Below the pieces are notes generated by a model, which saw nothing but the letters and a program-made list of their open reading frames with translations, was not told the DNA's origin and did not search any database. DNA of 64,000 nt, from contig CM069597.1 in assembly GCA_035771175.1 (NCBI GenBank), positions 12,497,001 to 12,561,000 on the forward strand. Reading direction: 5' to 3'. Of this stretch, positions 1 to 10,818 are shown piece by piece. The stretch's first letter is position 1. Each line of letters begins with the position of its first letter. The translations under genes and the position numbers were made by a program. Origin of the DNA: Paratinospora sagittata. Its lineage: Eukaryota; Streptophyta; Magnoliopsida; Ranunculales; Menispermaceae.

Positions 1-419
1 TCTCTCGAGCGCCAACCAATAAATTAAGAACGCATTAAGATCTATGATTCATTTTAAATGATTTCAAATGTGTCCGTAAGTCTCTCGACTCGATACTACT
101 AACCTAGGTTACAAAGCCCTTGCTCCAATTCGATAACACCTCTCTCGAGTGTAAGAAACCAAATCTATGTTCATTCAAAGAGTAATCAACAATTTGAAAG
201 CATTAAACATGGAGAATCATAAATAAACCTAAAAGATTGCTCAAAAACACATAAACAATGACTCAATTACAAGATCCAACATAGCTAAATCAAAACTCTA
301 GATTATATATTTAGTTCATAAACCAATTTATGGATACAAGATAGAGATTCAAATAGGAAATCATTGAAACAAGTTCTAATTGAAAGAATAAGTAAAGAAA
401 CTCCCTTATCAGGTGAGAA
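1..419. other. Unassigned repeat-like DNA at left edge
   Basis: No coding region is supported. The stretch has two spaced copies of a TCTCTCGAG motif (start of the window and near 141-149), which suggests the inner part of some LTR or spacer, but I could not tie it to another element in the window. It ends where the LTR of the first chromovirus begins. Confidence 0.3.
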
Positions 420-3135
420 ATTACGACGACACCCCTGACGTAAGCTAATGTCATAACCAATACAGTGTACTATATACTGTACATACCCAGTATACAGTAT
501 ACAATGCACTATCAGCCTCAACGAAATTACACAAAATATTTCAAAATTTCGACAACATGTCCCCATAAATTGGACATCTCACAATTTTTCCTGATATACC
601 ACAAATCAAATCAAATATATATATATAGATAATCATCCACAATATTCATCTCATTCATTCATTTATCTCATGTAATGCATCTAACCATTATGACCATCCT
701 ATCCACCATTTAATCACACAATTATATACATCATCACCAAGTATTTCACAAACCAACATATTCAACTATAATCCATTACCATACAACCCATCCCATCTAT
801 GTGATATTATATACATAGTCCGGTGATAATTATACATAGCAAAATAAAATGTGTATAAACCATTTCTCTAAGCATACATACTTAAACAAGATAGGGATCT
901 AGATCAAGTGTCAATCACTCTCTAGCTTTCCCTTTTCCTTTCGATTATGTACCTGAAATATTGGAGGGAATGGAGTGAGCACACAACAAGCTCAGTGAAT
1001 ATATATCTTGATATGACAATCATATGCATTTAGGAAAACATGACATTTTAAGTCATTCAAAACATTTATGAAACACACATGCATTATTCAACAAAAATAA
1101 CATACATGCCAGCAACATAAAGTTTATGCTTGTGCAATAAAATAATGCAGAGTTTTCATCGAAATCTACAATCTCCCTCCTTCAAAGTAATAGAGTGGGT
1201 TTAACCCTTGTATGGTCGTTACAAGGTAGCCACAACCTCCCATTACCCAATTCACAATCATTTCAAGGATCTAAAATCCTTATTAGGACAGTCCTACTGA
1301 CAATGAGGTTACGTATAATACTCATCCGGGACTAATTTCTAACGAAATGATATCATATGCGATCTGCGTTCGCATGTCTCGCATACTCCAATGCCAAAAT
1401 CTTTTATGAATGATCAATAAAACACAATGCAATTATATACTTAGCATGCCTACAGTTAAACATTTCATATCAATACAGTGTCATACAAGAACCAAAATCA
1501 AGAAATATACTCACAGTACAAGACTTTTCAACTTAAATACAATCACTGCCGCTTTCAAGTCCAGTTCCAATTGAAATCCAACTTACTCAACTTGTCATAA
1601 CCATTCTATAATTCAATTTCATTTATTCATATCTATTTCACGCGTAAATACTCAGTTTCCATTTATATATTTAATTTTCCAACTCACTTCACATCACCAA
1701 TAAATATTTGCAATTCATGCATAATTTGAATCTATTTTACGTAACTCTACTTACTTGTATTATTCATTCAAATACATTCTATTTGATCCAAGTCTTGCTC
1801 ATTCACCACTAATTCTTACTTTAGCAACCTGAAAAATATTATACATATTCTATGAATTTAAATTCCAACTGAATTTAGGACTCATAAGCAGTTGAAAACG
1901 CTATTATATCGTTTCTACGGTCAATCTAGATATTTTCACAAGAAGAAACAGTGAAAATAGATTTTCAATTCATATTTCACTAATTCTCAATTTTATTTTT
2001 CTACTGGAAATATATATCAATTTTATTAAAAATATAGAACATTCCTAAAATTATTTTGTCCACATCAACATGTGTAAAATCAATCATACTATCATTCTAC
2101 CACCTTCAACAAGTATTTCACTGAGGTTTTACATGTTCGCGGAGGTATCTAAAGTCAATTTTACTCACTAAAACCTTATATTTAGTTATTAAAAATATCA
2201 AATCATATCCAAAAATCATGATCTTAACATCGAAATGCCCAGAATTGATAGATCTATCTTTCTATAGTCTCAAACCGGAGTTTCACTAGATTCCAATTCC
2301 CTTTTATTCATTGAAAATAATCATAGTACTATTCATTAGAAACATGCATAATTTTACTAAATTTGTCAAACAGTCTCCAAAAATCATGAAATTAGTATCG
2401 ATGGACTCACAACAGTCCATTCTACCATTCTATAACCTTAAACTGGAGTTTCATCGGGTTTTAATAGGGTTCAAAAGGTCTCCAATTTCAAATCTAACTT
2501 CCAACAGCCATAAAAATTCTAAATGAACAAATAAATGAAATCTAACTACATATTCGGGGCTTCTACACTCTAGGAAGTGTTTTTCAACCTTCCGAGCAAA
2601 TTTTCATTCAAGTCGGGTCAAAACACCAATTTCGAAAACACCGTAAAACGGCTCCTATAGCAATAATTACTTCGAGAGAATCGTTACATCTAACTTAAAT
2701 ATCAATTTCACGAAGAAATAAAATAAAAATTACTTACCGCGGGTCCTGATTTGGAGCAAATCCGGTGTTTTTCCTTTTTTCTCCTCCTTCGGTTCGTTGC
2801 TTCTTCTTTTCTCTTTTTTTTTTCTTCTTCTTCAAAACGTTGGAGAGATAGAGAAAAGAGATTAAAGTGAGATAAGTATAACTATTTTGATCCCATGCTC
2901 CCCATGCAACTTAACAAAACAACTCTCCACTTTAAAGTGTTAATATATCTAGATATGCATATCCAACTTAACACTTAGTATTTGGATTTTAATAACTTAA
3001 TTATATTTTATAAACACACAAACACATATACATGCATCCTTATAACTTTCACATACTTATACACGTATTATACCCCTCGGTATACGTATAAGTCAACGTA
3101 GAATTTTTTTTTGACTAAAAATATGGGATGTTACA
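420..3135 (-). repeat. 3' LTR of chromovirus relic 1
   Basis: Read on the minus strand the LTR begins TGTAACATCCC at 3135, directly after a purine-rich PPT and the integrase end. It shares its beginning (a TGACTTATACGTATAC-like stretch) and its end (TACGTCAGGGGTGTCGT-like) with the solo LTRs at 40290-42168 and 50278-51335. The terminal TG/CA at the 420 side has decayed, so that end is accurate only to a few bases. An AT tract near 617-632 sits where the two relatives also carry one. No target-site duplication can be checked because the other end of the element is lost. Confidence 0.75.
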
Positions 3136-3155
3136 AACTCCCCAACTTAGAAAAT
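3136..3155 (-). other. Polypurine tract of chromovirus relic 1
   Basis: On minus, the purine-rich AAGTTGGGGAGTT lies immediately before the LTR start TGTAACATCCC, the expected position for plus-strand priming. This fixes the LTR boundary and the orientation of the element. Confidence 0.7.
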
Positions 3156-3169
3156 TTCTTCCTCAAAAT

Positions 3170-3606
3170 TTAACAGATAAGGAGAAACGTAGAAAATTTT
3201 TTGACTAAAAATATGGCAAAGAGATCAAGAAATGTCTCTTTCATCTGGTCCTCACGTTCCCAGGCATGTTCCTCATTGTCATGAAATTTCCATTTGACTC
3301 TGACCAAAGGAATTTCTTTATTTCTCAGCTTCTGAATCTTCCTGTCAAGAATCTGAATGGGCTTCTCTACATAACTAGCATCCTCCCCAACTTGTAACTG
3401 TGTTACATCTAGAATGTGTGTCAGGTTTGGATACTTAGTCGGGTCTATATGATATTTCCTTAGCATATAAACATGAAACACATTATGAACACCGACTAAC
3501 TGAGGAGGCAAAATAATCTTGTACGCTAACAGACCAATCCTCTCTAAGACCTTAAACGGTCCAACAAAACGATGAGATAATTTTCCTTTCACCCCAAACC
3601 GCATTT
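3170..3606 (-). pseudogene. Ty3/gypsy chromovirus integrase C-terminus with chromodomain
   Basis: The frame reads QMRFGVKGKLSHRFVGPF, then LVGVHNVFHVYMLRKYH, the usual post-DDE integrase region of plant chromoviruses of the Tekay/Del type. It is followed by a chromodomain-like tail (roughly the last 55 residues: VEKPIQILDRKIQKLRNK, then VKWKFHDNEEHAWERED). In the family this tail targets integration to particular chromatin. The N-terminal continuation lies beyond the inserted solo LTR, at 6358-6605. The upstream join VSP-MKG is shifted by small indels, so the polyprotein is not functional. It lies 35 bp from its LTR. Confidence 0.85.
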
Positions 3607-3610
3607 GACT

Positions 3611-6352
3611 TGTCACTACCCACTATCTATGACGTCATGACCGGCACGGAACCCCAGGTATATCCTCCCTCGATACACCCGACATCCCGCAGCCTTCTAA
3701 TAACAAACCATAATCCCCAAACTTATATCAAGGCATATGGACATAATCAAATCATTAATGTAAAAACATACACAAATGACAACCAAAAATTTTATTTATT
3801 TTTTCTAAGTCCACAATGTCAAATATACAAAATAATACTTAACCATGATTACAACCCCTTTAAGTGTTAAGTATAAGTATTAGGTGTTGCATAGTACAAT
3901 TTATCAAAATAAATGCGAAAAAGTACTAACACTTACGTCACAAAATGTCGGGAAATGCTTCGCAGCTAAGCATTTCCCTTCCCCTTCCTATCTGAACCTG
4001 AAAGGATAAGAGTGAGGGGTGAGCTACAGCAAGCTCAGTAAATGTTCTCTACAAGTGGCAACATATATATACATTTAAGTAAAATAATTCAAGATCATTA
4101 AAGCAGTTTAAATATTAGGGATATAATCAAGGTTACATACATGCTCAATATAATGCATCATGTCATATCAAGACAATGCATATCATTTATGACATGCTCA
4201 TGCAATCCTAAACACCTCCTAGGTAAGAATCAATACAAGGGCTTGAGTACGCGACACCCATCGCCCGATCGACCTCTTACCCGTATTCTATTAGAATTTC
4301 TAGGATTGTATGAACCATAGGATTCGCCCACCAAGACAAATACTATGTCTAGATGAATCCTAACATACACAACTAATAAAAATCCTCTGCCAGGTCCACA
4401 ATTAGGGATCATCACTAGACTCACAAGATTTCTCGAAGAAAATCCCAGCTAAGATACTCAACCCAATTACAACTCTATTAGACTATGGTCAAATACATTT
4501 CATGGAACATTTAAGTTATGCATACTATATTAGGTAAGCATTTAAAATCATTTTATACTACAATGCCACATATAGAAGACAACAAGTAAGGAAACACCCA
4601 CACTTGATTGGCTAGACCTAGCCAATCCAATCTGATCCAATAAAGCTCTAGGATGACCACAATCACCTCACGCACTTCAAATCCCCAATTGGCCTACTTG
4701 GGTTACTCAAATCAATTCAAATCCCTACATGAAACATGATTTATATACATTACTGAAAATCAGTCCATAAGTGTGTTAAACAACCATGTTTAGACCCAAT
4801 TTCATAGCCAATTAAGTTTCTAAAATGATTATATCCATGAGTTAATTTTCATATTGCCCAATTCAATCATTTAATACCAATTTAAACTATACATAACCCA
4901 AATTGAATACAATAGGTTGATCCCCCTTGATCCAAACACTATAATACATGACATTCAATTATATTAAGGGTCAATTTGACTAACTATCAAGTCAATTTCA
5001 TCAATTGATTAAGTCAAAGTCAAAATCCCCAAATTACATGAAAATGACCAAATCACATGGAAATTACCAAATTACATGACTTAGGCCAAAATTACTCCAC
5101 AATAGGGTTTCCATGAATCAAAATCAATAAATTAAAATGTCATACCACCACATTTACCCATGCATTCCATACAAATCACATGCAATTTGAAATAGGAAAC
5201 CCTAGGTCAAAATCTTAGTTTAGGTCAAATTCATGAAACCCCACCAATTTCTTGCTACAAATTGGGGTAGACTTCCAACACACTCTAGATTAACATATCT
5301 CAATTCCAAGACCTAAGTCCAACATTGGTTTTCCACCACCCTTCTTAAATTTTGGGATTTATGGGTTAAAAATACTCATTAGGTGTTGACTGGGGTTAGG
5401 GAAGGTCATTAGTATAAAAAAACAAGCATAAAATGGCATAAACAAGTAAACCTTAGGTCAAGGACCCTTAAAATCCTAGATTCATAGAAACCCTAGGTCA
5501 AAAATCAGTTTGCATGCATGAAGAAAAGTGATAGAAGGAAGAAAAATGAGAAAAAAATGAGGGAGATTTGATTACCTTGGGTGATTTTTGCGCAAAACTC
5601 ACCAGAAAAACCCTATCTTCTCTTTCTTTTCTCCTTTCCCCTGCTTTTTCTCCTCTTCAAGCTCCTTAAACTCTTTTCTAAGTGAAAATGAGCAAGTGAG
5701 CTAAAAAAAAAGAGTTGGTTACTTTTATAGAAAAAGTTTGGGCCCACATGAAAAAATACACTTAAATAAAAGGAACAGTTTTCTTGTTGTAATTACTTGC
5801 ACTTAGATAATTAATTTCTTGGAAAAGACTCACCAATTTAACATCTTAACCGTGAAAAGTTTTATGAGTCAATTACCAACATTCTAGTAAAATTACAGCT
5901 CAATCCAAAGGTGTAATTGAGAGATCCAACCGTTTGATCAAAACTGCGCAAGAAAATCCGTAAATCTGAGAAACAGTGTTTGGAGTCTTATACCTCATAG
6001 TAGACAATTCCGATTAAGATATCACCGTTAATAATTAATTCTATCAGAGAAGAATAAGGTGATAAAATTTCAGCTCAATCGGACAACGTAAGAAGGAGAT
6101 CAAGCCATTGATGTAATTAGTGACAGAAATTTCTTCCTCCATGAAGCGAGCTTCATTGACCCAAAACACCGTTTTTGACATGTTTGGACGCCAAATGGGT
6201 CCCCGATCATTTCGAAACTTTACGCACACATTAAAAAACTTAAAATCATGCAAAGACACTCGAACCAATATGCATCGACATCAAATACGTATACGCATAC
6301 GTATAGTACCCTACAGGTCAAAATGACATCATCCTAAGGTATGGGCGTTACA
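3611..6352 (-). mobile_element. Solo LTR (gypsy family A) inserted in integrase
   Basis: The element has TG...CA ends: TGTCACTACCCAC at 3611 and GGGCGTTACA ending at 6352. It is flanked by TGACT (3606-3610) and TGACC (6353-6357), a 5-bp target-site duplication with one change. Removing it rejoins the chromovirus integrase on both sides. Reading on minus it starts TGTAACGCCCATACC, matching the LTR starting at 44256. No internal region, PBS or ORF is present, so this is a solo LTR left by LTR-LTR recombination. Small ORFs inside are chance. Confidence 0.85.
3630..3637. promoter_or_regulatory. TGACGTCA palindrome near LTR end
   Basis: A perfect 8-bp TGACGTCA (CRE/as-1-like bZIP core) lies 20 bp inside the LTR end. 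The same octamer lies at the matching end of two other LTRs, at 50302 and 62226. Binding is inferred only from the motif. Confidence 0.4.
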
Positions 6353-6357
6353 TGACC

Positions 6358-6605
6358 TTTTCATGGCGAGACCTTAAGCAGCACCAGGTTACTCACTAAA
6401 AACTCTAAAGGTCTATGTCGGTTATCAAAATAACTCTTTTGTCGATATTGGGTAGCTTTCAATCTCTATCTAATTTGCTTGATCTGTTTTGTATGATCTA
6501 CAACAACTTTCGGCCCCAATAACTGTGATTCCCCAACCTCATACCAGCAAGTCGGAGATCTGCACGGTCTACCATACAAGGCCTCATAAGGTGCCATGCC
6601 AATAT
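6358..6605 (-). pseudogene. Chromovirus 1 integrase fragment (GPY/F side of DDE)
   Basis: Minus reading gives IGMAPYEALYGRPCRSPTCW followed by YEVGESQLLGPKVVVDHTKQ, the conserved segment after the DDE core in plant Ty3/gypsy integrases. The same segment is at 46000-46150 in chromovirus 2. It continues into 3170-3606 once the solo LTR is removed. Homology to chromovirus 2 stops at 6605, where the LARD-like LTR begins, so the rest of gag-pol is missing. Confidence 0.8.
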
Positions 6606-7082
6606 GATTGAAAAACTTTGTAGAAATATCATTTTAATCAAAACTAATGCAAATATGATTCAAAATAGTTTAAAACATAAATCAAACATTTTGAATACTT
6701 GAAAATCATTTTTAAAGAATACTTAATGCATGAATGAGTTTTATCAAAACTATGCATATGTGAAGTATTAATGCATGAAGTTTAGAAAGATTGAGCAATA
6801 AGAAATGCAAGAAGGTTATATCCTAATTCTAGACACATAAAGACTCAACTTTTTTGTCTTTATTCCTTCAAGTTGTCCAAGTTGTAAGTATGGTTGATCG
6901 TTTGCTTTGATCCGTTGCTTGAGAGACTTCTTGAACTTGAAGACTTAGATCTTGTATTGGCTCTTTTTCATCTTTAGGTGCTGAAATATACTAGATAGAA
7001 ACATTAGCACCATTTGTTATATTGTTTGTAAGTATCAAAACACTTAGGAGAAAAACTAAGTGCAAAACCACTTAGATCAACA
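6606..7082 (-). repeat. Truncated 3' LTR of the LARD-like element
   Basis: This nearly matches 12822-13300 base for base with scattered changes. It begins on minus with TGTTGATCTAAGTGG at 7082. Homology ends at about 6606, where chromovirus integrase starts, so only the first 480 bp of the LTR remain. Confidence 0.85.
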
Positions 7083-7100
7083 ATCTCCCCCTTTTTGATG
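7083..7100 (-). other. Polypurine tract of LARD-like element
   Basis: On minus, CAAAAAGGGGGAGAT directly precedes the LTR start TGTTGATC. This defines the 3' LTR boundary and the minus orientation. Confidence 0.8.
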
Positions 7101-10100
7101 ATGATAAACAATATAAACTTGATAAACATAATAACTATATCATGCAAGATAGTATGATCATAAATATGAAGTATTAAGAACACACATACTATCAACCAAT
7201 GGTGCTTATCAAGATTCAACTATTTTTCTTTCTCCTATTTCTCCTATATTTCTCCCTCTTTGACATTATCAAAAAGGTGGGAAGAATTTTCTAGATTCCC
7301 ATGAAGGTAATCCTAAAGCATAGCATCAAAACACCGAAGCTCCCCCGTTCGAAAAGAGATGGAGACTCCCCCTAAATCTATGCACTAAAACTCAAGAGGA
7401 TTCATGACAACGAGTCGCAATTAAGCACATATGAATGCATAAGGATGCCATACCATAAGATACGCACATGAGATTTGAGATGTAATGTTCAAGCACATGG
7501 AGAAATACAACATGACAAGATAAAAATATAAAAAATTTTAGCTCAACATTCATAGGCTACCTAGATGATATTTTGGAATATTCCATAGCATAGCCAAGAA
7601 CAAAGTCATGTAGATGCACAAAAGAATTTAAATTTATAAAAGGCATCTAGTCATGAAGGATGAGAAATAATTGCTAAAAGATGAATTGATAAAGAATTTT
7701 AGGCATAAGCAATCATTCTCATAGTATTCGGCATAAAAATGAATTTGATAATCAATCCAAGCCTAATACAAAGTATGCTCTATCATGTGTGAAAAATTAA
7801 GCACAAGCATACATTAAGTTTCACAGCATAGGCAAAATGATTTATGATTAAGCAAGGCCTAGCTATTATGATTCTAATAAGATGCAAAATATATTTTTGA
7901 AGTACATGACATCCATTAGATATCAAAATCACAAACAATTGATGCACACAAGGTTTAAGGTTTAAGCACAACATCAATGTCATGTGAAAATGGAAAATCA
8001 TGAGCTTTCCAAAGTGTAGGCATATGTAGATATATCATATGAAGAACAAAGTCTTAAGATGAGTATATGCTAAATTTCATAGAGATCATTTAAGCAATAG
8101 CATACATTCATTTTCATATACTAGGCAAATAATTTCAATTGAAGCCTAGCCTAGATTGTTTGATTCTAATGAAAAACAATTTTGAAGAGTATGCACTCAT
8201 TAGAAATCAAATATTCAAGAATTTGATGCTTATATGATTTAAGATGAAGAGAATGCATCAAAGTCAAGTATTCGTGAAAAGAGAATGCCAAAGGATGATA
8301 TATATGAGTATAGGCAATTTTCTTTTCAAGATATATAGGCGTATGATATGTAATTGTGTACATAGCATATTGATTCGCATATACATGAGTCATGCATAAG
8401 AAAGATATGAAAGGTGAGTAATCTAAGACCTAGCTATATGACTTTCATTGATACCAATAGTGTGATGTAAACATTTATATAGCATTGTTTAATCCATATC
8501 ATCACATCAATTGAGTATAAAGATATCATACAAACATTCATATTGCAAGCATTTAATATTGATAAGCATGAATGATATACAAGATTAAGCATAACACACT
8601 TACCATGCTTTTAAAAAAAATGAAACACATGACAAAAGGGTTGAATAACTTGGATGCAAATTCTGAATAAAACAGTCAATCAAGTCCTTATCATTCCTTT
8701 TAGTTGACTAGACTTATTTGTTTGATATACATTTGGGTTCATGGTCAATTATGTCTCTTAATTTGAATTTGTCATGAAAGATTCAAAATGTGTAATAGCT
8801 TTAGACAAATTCAATTTTAGTTTATGGAAATGACTAACGTTTCATAAGATAGAAATTTTAAGTCAAGATAGTCCTTCCATATAACTTTCCTTCAAATAGG
8901 AATGAATGTACATGGTTAGTGAAAACACATATCAATTGCACGCATTCATCCTAGAAGGATTTTTGTCATGACTATATAAGTTTCTATGATTGTTTAAGGT
9001 CATAAGAGAGGCACATCAATCATAAAACAAAACTTATAATGAAATATAACATTCTATATGCAAGCTCAAAGATATTCTTAGAATAAAATTTTTGTACTAG
9101 AGCATGCATACAAGCATAATCATGACAATGAAATAGAAATGACAAGAGCAAGTCATGATTTGTCAAAATGCATTTTGACCATGTTTCATTCTAATAATAA
9201 GCATTCATCCAAGCATAGAAGGCAACAAAGTATTCATGGTCTTATAAGCATGATGATACAATTTAAATAAGTACGTCACACATCAATGCTTATTTATGAA
9301 AGCTAGCATGTTCATTTTTCAAGTATATGACTAAAATCTATTTTGGAAAGAGTGATGATCATTTTAGTTATTTATATTCAATTCATTTCTAAAGTAATGA
9401 ATATAAGTAGATGAAAACTTTAGCATATGGTATTCATTCAAGTAGAGCATGTGAGATCTAAGCCTTTTAAAGTTTACGAATTATAGAGTGGCTTATGTGA
9501 ATTTATTATCCTTGTAAGTGCACTAAGACTTCTTAATAGATAAGGTTGAAGAATCGCAAGTTTTACTCTTAAACAATTTTTTCAGAGACTAATGTGTTTG
9601 TTTCTAATTCAAGGTTTCTAAGAAAGCTATCTTTATTTATTTTTTATTTTTTTCTTTTTTTTTATTGATTGATCCCATAAATTTCTAATTAAGCTAAAAT
9701 GAATGATTAATTTAATTTTCCTTACAAAACCCTTTTCTATGATAAAAAAATCAATAATAAGCATAGGGACCAAAAGTAAGGTTTCCTTGGTTGGGTTGGA
9801 GAAATGACTTTTAAGGTTTTCTCATGAATGCTAAGAATCAATATTCTTAGACTAAGCTTGATCATCTCGAAGGAAGTGAGGGAGGTGGCTGTTTGATTAA
9901 CATTTGATGTAGAAGCCACAATCACTAGGCAAGTATCTTGTACTAGTCAAGATATATGAATCATTTTGATCCTAAAGTACAAGAAATATAGACTCTAAGG
10001 AATAATTCTTAATTCTAGTTCATTTGCTAAGATCACGAGCATACAAACATATATATGAGCAATTCAATCATTTTAAATCTAAGCAAGCTCAAATCAATTA

Positions 10101-10805
10101 ATATGATTCTACTCGAATATCTTAAGGTATTAAATGAGTGAAAATAGTTATGAATACACATATTATTTAACACAAGCACAAATGCATAGAGTATGTTTTG
10201 AGTAAGTGAGCAAAAGAGTATACAATATAAGCATGCTCACAAAGATGAACGGAAGTAATAAATATGAAATTTGAATCATACTTCCAGGTTGCATACCTAG
10301 TATGCGTTTGACTCTTTGACATTGAACTATATGATTAAGTATCAAAAACATGTTCAATGTGATCAAACATATTTAGACAATCTTAGGCAATATATCAAAA
10401 TCATCTATCAAGCCTAAATACTTCCACATGTCATAATATAAATAAGCACATAACATAGATAAAGTGATTTCTAAGGTTCTTATGGCATGTTTTGACATTA
10501 AAGTATCTACCTAATGATTTGCCCAATTGATTCTCTAATTTGGAGGTCTTTTCTAAGTTTGGGGATTTCAATTTCATTTAGTCTTTATGGGTATGAATGG
10601 TCCATTTGAAATAGTTTTTCTACATAACAAATGATATCCTACATAACACAAGATTGAGCTTAACTAAACGTTTATATCCTAATTCTCCAAAATATGAAGT
10701 TATCAACCATAAGTATTAGAGGTAAAAATGGGTTATTACCTAAATCAAACCGTGGCCATTGGATCTGTGACTCTAGGTGGTTAGACCTAAAAACGTGAGC
10801 ACCCT
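7101..10805 (-). other. Internal region of LARD-like element, non-coding
   Basis: About 3.7 kb of AT-rich sequence rich in degenerate repeats of AAGCAT, CATATG and ATGCAT-like words. No ORF exceeds about 75 codons and none resembles gag, protease, RT or integrase. A poly-T-rich patch lies near 9630-9665. I see no gene here. Confidence 0.7.
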
Positions 10806-10816
10806 CTCTGATACCA
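10806..10816 (-). other. Primer-binding site, initiator Met tRNA type
   Basis: On minus, TGGTATCAGAG lies two bases after the 5' LTR end CCAACA. This is the standard initiator-Met PBS word of plant copia-type elements. Its place between a TG...CA LTR and the internal region supports the element call. Confidence 0.85.
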
Positions 10817-10818
10817 CT

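Noticed and set aside
3610..3870. 86-codon plus-strand ORF
   Set aside because: It begins at the edge of a solo LTR and lies wholly inside it; no coding similarity.
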